This document shows, piece by piece, positions 26,161 through 32,526 of a DNA stretch of 32,526 nt (position 1 is the first letter of the stretch; every line of letters starts with the position of its first letter). The notes below the pieces were generated by a model, which saw only the letters and a program-made list of their open reading frames with translations, was not told the origin of the DNA and searched no databases. Both the position numbers and the translations under genes were made by a program. The stretch covers positions 1 through 32,526 of the forward strand of contig CASEHS010000018.1 of the NCBI GenBank assembly GCA_949287815.1, given 5' to 3'. This DNA is from an uncultured Bacillota bacterium (lineage in GTDB: Bacteria; Bacillota; Clostridia; Christensenellales; Borkfalkiaceae).

Positions 26161-28127
26161 AAATAAAGGAAATCACAAAAATATATGGTGAAAAAGGCGA
26201 ATCGGCGGAATCGATCGTCGGCGCAAAGAACAGCGGGTACGATAAAAAAATGGCCGAACGCATCGTGCGCGAAGTAAAAGAGAATTTTGCCGTGCGTCAA
26301 TCGGAACGGAGAATGCTGGAAAGAAACTGGGAACTCAATATGAATTTTCTGGCAGGAAACCAGTACTGCGATATCGGCGCTTCGGGCGAGATTGTAGAAG
26401 AAGAACCGAGATTTTATTGGCAGTACAGGCGTGTGTTCAATCATATCGCCCCCGCGATCGATACGCGCTGTGCAAAACTTTCAAGAGTAAGACCGCAGCT
26501 TATCGTGCGCGCGGCGAGCGATCAGGAAGGAGATCTTCGTACCGCCAAAATTTCGAGCAATGTTTTAAAATCGGTCTGCGAGGAAAATTCCTTCGAGGAA
26601 GTGATGAGTAAAGCGACCGTTTGGAGCGAAACGTGCGGCACGTCTTTTTACAAGATCGTCTGGGACGGTACTGCGGGAAGATGCTTAGGGCAAAATGAGT
26701 CGGGTTCGGTATACGAGGGCGCAGTACGCATTTCGGCTGTGCCGCCGTTTGAAATTTATCCTGAAAACTTAGGCTGTGAAAATATAGAAGATCAGCCGAG
26801 CATTCTGCACGTGAAGGCTTTGCCTGTATCGGAAATCGAGGAAAAATACGGCGTGAAAATTGCCGGCAGAGATATATCCGAGTTTTCTTTTGCGCCTTGT
26901 TCTTCGTCGCAGAATTTTGTAGGGGCGTTTGGCGTAAGATCGGGCAACACGCTGAAAAACTGTGAGTTGGTCATCGAGCGTTACGAAAAACCGACTTCCG
27001 CTTTTCCGCAGGGCAGATTTATTGTTGTAGCAGGCAATGAACTTGTTTATGTCGGTGATCTTCCTTATCTGAACGGTGCATCGGGTACGCGAACTTATCC
27101 GTTTGTCAAACAATGCGCGATCGAACTTTCCGGTAGTTTTTTCGGAAACAGCATTATAGACAGAATGATCCCCGTTCAGCGCGCTTTCAATGCTCTCAAA
27201 AACAGAACGCATGAATTTATCAACCGCCTCACGATGGGTATTCTTGCAGTGGAGGACGGCTCGGTAGATACGGACGATCTTGCGGAAGAAGGACTTCCGC
27301 CCGGAAAAGTGATCGTTTACCGCCAGGGCGCAAAACCGCCCGAACTTTTGGGGAAAGATTCCATTCCTTCCGAGTTTTTCGAAGAGGAAGAGCGGCTTCT
27401 CAACGAATTTATTCAGGTCAGCGGTGTCAGTGAGATCAGTTCAACGTCGCAGAACCGTACTCAGGTCACGAGTGCAACGGGGTTGCAGCTTCTCATCGAT
27501 CTGGACGATACCAGACTCGCCGTTACGACAGACAGCATCCGTCGCGCTGTAAAAAAAGCAGGTCAGCACATTTTAAGGCTGATGCGCGAATTTGCGGGAG
27601 AAAAACGCTTGATGCGTATGACGGGTGAAGGCGGAAAAGTAGACCTTTATTATTTCGGGGCAAGCGATATTTCTTCGGATGATGTTGTTTTTGTTTCAGA
27701 TACCGAAGACGCTCGTACTCCCTCGGAAAGCCGTTCTCTCATCTACGAAATTTATAAGATGGGATTGCTGTCCGATGAGGAAGGTAAAATTTCGGTGGAA
27801 ACAAAGAGACGGGTACTCAACGCGCTCGGTTACGGTGGGTTGGAAAATGCAAGAGGGCTTGCACAGTTGCACGCCAATAAGGCATCGGAAGAAAATTTGC
27901 GCCTGATGAAAGAATACGTCGGTGCGGATGCTTATGACGATGCCAAAATTCATACCGAATCGCATATTCGGTTCTTGCTGTCAGATGAATTCCGCGACGG
28001 CACGCCTCAGGCAAAAGACAGGTTTATAAAACATCTCGGCGAACATGCAAAATACGCCGAAAAAGGTTTGGCTGTTCAAAACAGGCAATCCGGTTCTGAC
28101 GGAAACAACACTTCCGCACAGAACTGA
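26157..28127 (+). CDS. Phage portal protein (P22-like)
   Basis: A 656-residue protein in the position and size range of P22-type portal proteins (gp1, 725 residues), which form the dodecameric channel through which DNA enters the head. The N-terminal region (VRQSERRMLERNWELNMNFL, WQYRRVFNHIAPAIDT) and the RVRPQLIVRA segment are typical. A central segment IDRMIPVQRAFNALKNRTHE and a later QVTSATGLQLLID fit the stem and wing. The C-terminal end is helical and polar. It starts with TTG after AAGGAGGG and shares four bases with the stop of the preceding gene. Fold assignment is by motif and neighbours. Confidence 0.85.
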   Translation: MKIKEITKIYGEKGESAESIVGAKNSGYDKKMAERIVREVKENFAVRQSERRMLERNWELNMNFLAGNQYCDIGASGEIVEEEPRFYWQYRRVFNHIAPAIDTRCAKLSRVRPQLIVRAASDQEGDLRTAKISSNVLKSVCEENSFEEVMSKATVWSETCGTSFYKIVWDGTAGRCLGQNESGSVYEGAVRISAVPPFEIYPENLGCENIEDQPSILHVKALPVSEIEEKYGVKIAGRDISEFSFAPCSSSQNFVGAFGVRSGNTLKNCELVIERYEKPTSAFPQGRFIVVAGNELVYVGDLPYLNGASGTRTYPFVKQCAIELSGSFFGNSIIDRMIPVQRAFNALKNRTHEFINRLTMGILAVEDGSVDTDDLAEEGLPPGKVIVYRQGAKPPELLGKDSIPSEFFEEEERLLNEFIQVSGVSEISSTSQNRTQVTSATGLQLLIDLDDTRLAVTTDSIRRAVKKAGQHILRLMREFAGEKRLMRMTGEGGKVDLYYFGASDISSDDVVFVSDTEDARTPSESRSLIYEIYKMGLLSDEEGKISVETKRRVLNALGYGGLENARGLAQLHANKASEENLRLMKEYVGADAYDDAKIHTESHIRFLLSDEFRDGTPQAKDRFIKHLGEHAKYAEKGLAVQNRQSGSDGNNTSAQN

Positions 28128-28156
28128 GTTTACTATATATTTTTTGGGAGGTAGTT

Positions 28157-28642
28157 ATGGAGAAGGAGAACATAGACACGACAAAGGCGTCGGCGCAAGG
28201 AACGGAAGTTCAGATGGAAATAGGCGCGGCAGTGCCTGCGGATGGATTGGGAAAATTCAAGAGCGTAGATGCCCTTCTGAACGCGTACAATTCCTTGGAG
28301 GCGGAGTTTACCCGCCGCAGTCAACGCCTTCGGGAGTTGGAGGGTGCTGCAACGAAAAACGGTAATGCGGGTTTGGACGATAACGTTTCGCCGTCCTTGC
28401 CGCAGAGCGAAAGTCCGTCAGCGGCAAGGGAACAAGCCCCTTTTCAGAAAGGGGAAGAAGATACGGGAGTTTCGCAAGAAGTCAGAGACGCAATTATTGC
28501 GGAATATCTCGCTTCGGTAAGAAAGGATGCCCCTTACCTGATGTCGGGCGGCGCATCCTTTGTATCCGCACCCGTAAACAGGGTGAAAACTTTGGAAGAC
28601 GCGGCTGCTGCCGCAGCGGAACTTTTCCGCAAAAAAAGTTGA
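28157..28642 (+). CDS. Probable phage capsid scaffolding protein
   Basis: A 161-residue polar, largely helical protein between portal and capsid genes, the usual place for a scaffold. It has the common scaffold opening LGKFKSVDALLNAYNSLEAE (about 30-49), which leads into a predicted coiled coil, a disordered Ser/Gln/Pro-rich middle, and a C-terminal Ala-rich helix. Scaffolds direct prohead assembly and then leave. The start follows GGGAGGT. No sequence motif proves the function. Confidence 0.7.
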   Translation: MEKENIDTTKASAQGTEVQMEIGAAVPADGLGKFKSVDALLNAYNSLEAEFTRRSQRLRELEGAATKNGNAGLDDNVSPSLPQSESPSAAREQAPFQKGEEDTGVSQEVRDAIIAEYLASVRKDAPYLMSGGASFVSAPVNRVKTLEDAAAAAAELFRKKS

Positions 28643-28643
28643 C

Positions 28644-28716
28644 CGATGTTTTTAAAATTAAGAAAAACATCGTCAGTAGCGGCTATAAATAAAGCTGCTA
28701 TATGCAGAATTTTCTG
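28644..28716 (+). promoter_or_regulatory. Three successive hairpins in the capsid gene leader
   Basis: CGATGTTTTT (28644-28653) pairs with AAAAACATCG (28663-28672). TAGCGGCT (28677-28684) pairs with AGCTGCTA (28693-28700) with one wobble. CAGAA (28705-28709) pairs with TTCTG (28712-28716). Together they fill most of the 111-bp gap. They may stabilise capsid mRNA or set its level. Confidence 0.6.
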
Positions 28717-28753
28717 TAATTAATCAATGAATAAGGAGCGAAACGAATATTTT

Positions 28754-29914
28754 ATGGTTACAATGACAAGTGCTGACAGCGCATTAAAAAGTGTATATCT
28801 CGGAGTGGTGGCAGAACAACTCAATACTGCGGCAAATCCTTTGCTCGCAAAAATCAAACAGTCCACTGCGGATGTTTGGGGTAAAGAAGTCCGTCGCCTC
28901 GCTCAGTATGGCGTGAACGGCGGTGTCGGCGCAGGCACGGAAGAGGGGGATCTCCCTTCGGCAGCGGGCAATAATTACGAACAGTTTGTAACGACCCTTA
29001 AAAACCTTTACGGTACGATTGAGATCAGCGACAAAGCGGTTCGCGCTTCCGAAAACAATATCGGTGCGTTTGTAAATCTTCTCAATGCTGAAATGGACGG
29101 TTTGATCCGTTCTTCTTCTTTCAACTTCGGCAGAATGCTGTTCGGTGACGGCAGCGGTGTGCTTTGTAAAGTATCGAGCGTTACGGGAAATACCGTTACT
29201 GCGGACAGCGTAAAAAATCTGATCGAAGGTATGACTGTTGATTTCTTGGACGGTGAATCTGTATCGGTTGCAGGCAGAAGGATCACAGCCGTCGACAGAG
29301 AGACAAAGACGTTTACTGTATCGGGCGCAGCGCTCGACGGCAGCGTAGATGCCGATGACAAAGTTTGTGTGCAGGGCTCTTATAAACTCGAACTTACGGG
29401 TCTTGGTGCGATCTTCCAGTCGACGGGCAGTCTGTACGGTCTCGACAGAGCAACGCATAAATGGATGATCCCTTATATGAAGAGCGATGTCGGCGAAATC
29501 GATGAGACAGTCATTCAGACGGCGATCGACAGACTTGAAGAGCGTGCGGGAAGCCGTGTCGATTTTATCGTATGCAGCTGGGGTGTCAAGAGAGCGTTGC
29601 AGAAGTACTTTGCTCAGTATAAGCAGATGACGGATGTTACCGAACTTGCGGGCGGTTACCGTGCGATCACTTATAACGGAATTCCCATTGTGGCGGACAG
29701 GTTCTGTCCTGACGGTACGATGTATTTGCTGAATACTTCCGACTTCTGCCTGCATCAGCTTTGCGACTGGAAGTGGTTGGAAGGAGATGACGGAAAAGTC
29801 ATGAAACAGGTTCCCGGTAAACCTTTATATACGGCAACGCTGGTCAAGTATGCCGACCTTATCTGTACCCGTCCTTGCGGACAGGCAATGCTCTCCGGAA
29901 TCACGGAAGCGTAA
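28754..29914 (+). CDS. Phage major capsid protein (HK97 fold, P22-like coat)
   Basis: A product of about 386 residues in the coat position of the module. Visible features are an N-terminal helix (LKSVYLGVVAEQLNTAANPL), a GAGTEEGDLPSA loop, the NLYGTIEISDKAVRASENN segment common to HK97-fold capsids, an Ig-like or insertion domain rich in Thr/Val strands (about 145-215), and a C-terminal P-domain segment (YNGIPIVADRFCPDGTMYLL). The start is uncertain: ATG 28754 has AAGGAG 15 bases upstream, rather far; an upstream ATG at 28727 would add nine residues but has the binding site inside the coding region. The gene is followed at once by a strong terminator, as befits a highly made protein. Confidence 0.85.
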   Translation: MVTMTSADSALKSVYLGVVAEQLNTAANPLLAKIKQSTADVWGKEVRRLAQYGVNGGVGAGTEEGDLPSAAGNNYEQFVTTLKNLYGTIEISDKAVRASENNIGAFVNLLNAEMDGLIRSSSFNFGRMLFGDGSGVLCKVSSVTGNTVTADSVKNLIEGMTVDFLDGESVSVAGRRITAVDRETKTFTVSGAALDGSVDADDKVCVQGSYKLELTGLGAIFQSTGSLYGLDRATHKWMIPYMKSDVGEIDETVIQTAIDRLEERAGSRVDFIVCSWGVKRALQKYFAQYKQMTDVTELAGGYRAITYNGIPIVADRFCPDGTMYLLNTSDFCLHQLCDWKWLEGDDGKVMKQVPGKPLYTATLVKYADLICTRPCGQAMLSGITEA

Positions 29915-29932
29915 GTTCGGGCATAGCTTTTT

Positions 29933-29964
29933 GCACGGAAAGCCGTTTTACGGTTATTTCGTGC
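29933..29964 (+). terminator. Nested hairpin upstream of the post-capsid terminator
   Basis: GCACG (29933-29937) pairs with CGTGC (29960-29964), AAA with TTT inside it, and CCGT (29943-29946) with ACGG (29950-29953). It stacks just before the terminator and may protect or reinforce the 3' end of capsid mRNA. Confidence 0.5.
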
Positions 29965-29965
29965 G

Positions 29966-29999
29966 GCGCGGGGGCGTTTCGCGCCTCCGCGCTTTTTTT
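29966..29999 (+). terminator. Strong intrinsic terminator after the capsid gene
   Basis: GCGCGGGGGCG (29966-29976), loop TTTCG, and CGCCTCCGCGC (29982-29992) with one wobble, followed by seven T's (29993-29999). It lies inside the head module, so partial read-through would set the ratio of capsid to head-completion proteins. Confidence 0.9.
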
Positions 30000-30052
30000 A
30001 GCGGGCATTTCGGAAAATGATCTGAAAATTCGCCCGGAAAAAGGAGGAAAAT

Positions 30053-30601
30053 ATGCTGGTCAAAAAAATTCTGGAAACAGCCGCTGCGCTTGCAGGGCGG
30101 CGCGATCTTGCCGATTATTACGCAGGCAAGGGAGGAACTGATCTTTCCGGGCTGGAAGCCGATGCTGAAATGATGTTAAGATGTTTTAATCTCACGGAAA
30201 ACGAGGTCGCACTCGACTATATTCCCATTGATGCAAGTACTCGCGTTGTAAGTTCGGGGTTGATTCCTTTTTCCGATCTCAACGGGGCAGCGACGGAAAT
30301 TATCGCGGTGAGGGATTTACAAGGAAAAAAACTCGATTTTCGCCTGACGGAAGAGGGGATCGTCTGCAGAGCTGGTGAGGTTTCGGTGGAATATTACCGT
30401 AAACCCGATGTTAAGAAAGAGAGCGATCATACCGATTTTCCGAATGGGGAAAGGTTTCTTTCATTCGGTACGGCGTGTGAGTTTTCTTTGATGGAAGGTC
30501 AGTTCGACCGCGCTTCCGCGCTGGATGTTCGGTATAAGGACGCGCTTACTGCGGCAAGGCGGGATAAGAGCATACTGTTGAAAGAGAGGGGATGGATATG
30601 A
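30053..30601 (+). CDS. Putative phage head completion / head-tail adaptor protein (gp4-like)
   Basis: A 182-residue protein just after the capsid gene, where P22-like phages encode the portal-binding adaptor gp4. The N-terminal part is helical (VKKILETAAALAG, EADAEMMLRCFNLTENEVALDY). The middle is beta-rich. The C-terminal ACEFSLMEGQFDRASALDVR resembles the helix of gp4-like adaptors. The start follows AAAGGAGG. Its stop overlaps the next gene by four bases (ATGA). Position, size and weak motif support the assignment; proof would need profile comparison. Confidence 0.6.
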   Translation: MLVKKILETAAALAGRRDLADYYAGKGGTDLSGLEADAEMMLRCFNLTENEVALDYIPIDASTRVVSSGLIPFSDLNGAATEIIAVRDLQGKKLDFRLTEEGIVCRAGEVSVEYYRKPDVKKESDHTDFPNGERFLSFGTACEFSLMEGQFDRASALDVRYKDALTAARRDKSILLKERGWI

Positions 30602-31953
30602 GATTTATTGATAAATCTCCCGTCAGCTTTCACGTATCCCAAAAAACCGTAACCACAGATGCGCTTTACGGGCTCGGGATAGACCGAAAAAAAGGCGGGG
30701 CGGCAGAATGTATAGGGTTTGACGGGAAGGAAGGTGTTTTGCGCCCCGGCTATTCGGCGACAGAAATCAAAATCGGCGAGCAAACTCTTGTTTTGCCCGA
30801 AAACTGCGAACCTGCGGAGTTTTGGACGGTTGCAGGATGGAATGTAAATATTCTTCTTGCCGATAAGAGCGGGAAAATGTACATCTGTACAGACGGACAT
30901 ACGTTCACGCTTTCCGAAGTTACTTTCAGCAGAAAGCCAGAGGGCGTTTATGCTTATGAAAACGGAGAAGTGATCGTCCTTTCTGATACGGAAAAAACGG
31001 CGGTGTTTTCAGAGGGGACGCTTACTCTTCGTGAGGATATTCCGCCTTTTGAAAAAGCGGTATTTTTCAGGGAAAGATTGTGGATACTTTCTCCGTCCGA
31101 ACAAAACCGCTTGCGTTACTGTGCGCCGCTCAGTATTTCTGATTTTACCGAAGAGATCGGTAAAGGCGGATATATAGATTTTCCCGACAGACGCGGTCGG
31201 ATAATTGCGCTTTTACCCGAAGAAAACGGTATTTATATCGTACGGCGTTTCGGAATACAGAAACTCGCCTGTGAGGGTGATCCTTTAAAGTTCTGTCTCT
31301 ATGATGAAAAATCTGTCAACAGCGAGATCTATGCAAATACCATTTGCGAAGAAAACGGGATACTTTATTTTCTGACGGAAAGCGGTTTGGCTTCGTTTGA
31401 TACAAAAGTAAAAATGCTTTATCCGTCTGTCTTTCCCGAAGGTACAGATTTTTCTGCGGCAACTGCCGATGTTTGCAGAGGAGAATACATTTTCTCTTTA
31501 AAAAACGGCAAAGCAAAAGATGAGCCCGGCTTTTTAGGCGTGTTCAGGACGGACGGAGGCGGCGGTTATTTCCTAAGAAAAAATGTTGAGGGATTAAAAA
31601 CGTCGGATATCGGAACGGGGATGCGCGTTGTGTTTGTTTCGGATGGAAAATTTTGCTCGTTGGTGCCGTTTTCTTCTTCTGACCGCGGCGTGCAGCACAG
31701 GCTATGGAAAAGTGCGCCTAGCCTTCCTTTCGGCGGAATAAAATGTATGCTGACACGTATTTGGGTGCAGGGCAGAGGTATGTTTTTCGTTACGGTAAAA
31801 TCGGAGACGGGAACGAGAAGATTTGTCATGCAGGGCGATGGGGATTGTTATAGACAGGTCAATCTGCCAGGAAATGCTTTTACGTTTATCTTCGAGACGG
31901 ACGGTGTCGCGGAAATATCCGGATTTACGGCACTCTATACATCTTCAGAATGA
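30598..31953 (+). CDS. Putative phage DNA-stabilisation / tail hub protein (P22 gp10-like)
   Basis: A 451-residue beta-rich protein with no signal peptide, starting at the second ATG (30598). That start is chosen because GAGAGGG is then seven bases away and it overlaps the previous stop in an ATGA; the ATG at 30592 is too close. Repeating strand-turn units suggest a beta-propeller. The segment ERLWILSPSEQNRLRYC then SISDFTE is typical of gp10-like tail proteins, which have a phrase meaning roughly 'R-L-W... N-R-L-x-Y/F-S... D-F'. P22 gp10 (472 residues) closes the head and joins the tail. The gene order portal, scaffold, coat, gp4-like, gp10-like agrees. Confidence 0.6.
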   Translation: MRFIDKSPVSFHVSQKTVTTDALYGLGIDRKKGGAAECIGFDGKEGVLRPGYSATEIKIGEQTLVLPENCEPAEFWTVAGWNVNILLADKSGKMYICTDGHTFTLSEVTFSRKPEGVYAYENGEVIVLSDTEKTAVFSEGTLTLREDIPPFEKAVFFRERLWILSPSEQNRLRYCAPLSISDFTEEIGKGGYIDFPDRRGRIIALLPEENGIYIVRRFGIQKLACEGDPLKFCLYDEKSVNSEIYANTICEENGILYFLTESGLASFDTKVKMLYPSVFPEGTDFSAATADVCRGEYIFSLKNGKAKDEPGFLGVFRTDGGGGYFLRKNVEGLKTSDIGTGMRVVFVSDGKFCSLVPFSSSDRGVQHRLWKSAPSLPFGGIKCMLTRIWVQGRGMFFVTVKSETGTRRFVMQGDGDCYRQVNLPGNAFTFIFETDGVAEISGFTALYTSSE

Positions 31954-31965
31954 GGAGGTAAGACA

Positions 31966-32430
31966 ATGACGCCTGAAGAATTGGAAGAAGCTGTTGAAAA
32001 GCTGATCAATGAAGCCAACAAGGAATCGGAGAATGCCAGGCTGGATTATGAAGACAAAGTCCTTGAACAAAAATATTCGGCAATAGCAAAGAGAATTGCA
32101 AGGTCAAGTATTTTACAGGGTGTGTTGGAGCGACTGAAAAAAGAGTTCGACGAAATTACTGCCCGTATACAGCGGGAGCTGGATGAAAGTCTGGAAGCTC
32201 TTTATGCAGAGGGGGAACAGGGCGGAGGAGGTTCCGGCAGTACGGATGCGCCTTATGAAGTAGATTACTCTTTGCCGATGCGGGACAGGTATGTTACGGT
32301 CAAAAATTATTACCTTGCATACGAGGATAAACAGCAGGCTGTCGATGACTATCTTGTAGACGAGGTCGCAAAAAATTATCTGGGACCATATTATCCCTAT
32401 ATTTACGATTTGTTGATGACTTACGTCTGA
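31966..32430 (+). CDS. Small coiled-coil phage protein of unknown function
   Basis: A 154-residue protein with a highly charged N-terminal coiled coil (about residues 1-85: TPEELEEAVEKLINEANKES, later RLKKEFDEITARIQRELDES), a Gly/Ser-rich linker (about 86-95) and a Tyr-rich C-terminal part (KNYYLAYEDKQ, YLGPYYPYIYDLLMTY). The start follows GAGGAGGT, 12 bp after the gp10-like gene. By position it could be a tail needle (gp26-like) or a virion-associated protein; no family was recognised. Confidence 0.6.
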   Translation: MTPEELEEAVEKLINEANKESENARLDYEDKVLEQKYSAIAKRIARSSILQGVLERLKKEFDEITARIQRELDESLEALYAEGEQGGGGSGSTDAPYEVDYSLPMRDRYVTVKNYYLAYEDKQQAVDDYLVDEVAKNYLGPYYPYIYDLLMTYV

Positions 32431-32447
32431 TCAGGGGAATTTAATTG

Positions 32448-32473
32448 CCGCCGCGACTTTGTCGCGGCGGTTT
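32448..32473 (+). terminator. GC-rich hairpin after the last gene, possible terminator
   Basis: CCGCCGCGAC (32448-32457), loop TTT, and GTCGCGGCGG (32461-32470) form a perfect 10-bp stem, followed by only three T's. It may terminate the head-module transcript or be a conserved repeat. The remaining 50 bp to the window end show no gene. Confidence 0.55.
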
Positions 32474-32526
32474 CAGCGTTTGTACGTATTTTAAAATGTT
32501 TGAAACGCTTGCATGCCCGCTTTCAA

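Noticed and set aside
25548-26444. 298-residue open frame on the minus strand
   Set aside because: It spans the terminase, small-protein and portal genes in antisense; low-complexity Phe/Ser content indicates a shadow.
28784-29755. 323-residue open frame on the minus strand
   Set aside because: It mirrors the capsid gene in antisense and shows no domain or ribosome binding site.

Overview
The window looks like chromosomal DNA of a bacterium of the phylum Bacillota, most likely a gut-type clostridium. The evidence is an NAD-dependent ligA after pcrA, the block yicC-rpoZ-priA-def-fmt-rsmB-rlmN-rpe-thiN, strong AGGAGG-like ribosome binding sites, and sigma-A promoters with extended -10 elements. 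Assignment below phylum level is inference.

Bases 1-12270 are a same-strand housekeeping block: the 3' part of pcrA, ligA, yicC, rpoZ, priA, def, fmt, rsmB, rlmN, rpe and thiN. It covers DNA repair and restart, RNA polymerase, initiator-tRNA formylation and deformylation, rRNA modification, pentose phosphate metabolism and thiamine diphosphate synthesis. Clear promoters stand before yicC and rpe. The block lacks gmk, coaBC and the stp-prkC-rsgA genes that often sit between these members in relatives. A perfect 17-bp-stem hairpin closes it.

Bases 12271-14290 hold an AT-rich intergenic stretch of about 650 bp with at least three perfect DnaA boxes and several near-matches, then an SPFH/zinc-ribbon protein and a small CxxC protein (DUF1858 type), closed by a strong bidirectional terminator.

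Bases 14350-20135 are a carbohydrate locus. An AraC-type regulator is divergent from five genes: two Gfo/Idh/MocA oxidoreductases, two xylose-isomerase-like TIM-barrel proteins and a ThuA-like protein. Divergent promoters overlap a 9-4-9 palindrome that is a likely operator. The gene mix suggests oxidation and processing of a glycoside or polyol through keto-sugar intermediates; the substrate is unknown. Two back-to-back hairpins end the locus.

Bases 20162-24305 hold two minus-strand genes for proteins with a signal peptide, SH3-like segments and a C-terminal membrane anchor. They flank a plus-strand gene for a phage-type HTH regulator, which is preceded by a nearly perfect LexA (SOS) box.

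Bases 24459-32526 are a podovirus (P22-like) head module: terminase large subunit, a small protein, portal, scaffold, major capsid protein, and head-completion proteins resembling gp4 and gp10, then a small coiled-coil protein followed by a hairpin near the window end. No integrase, lysis gene or tail fibre is visible, so this may be the left part of an SOS-inducible prophage or a reduced remnant; the window ends too early to decide.
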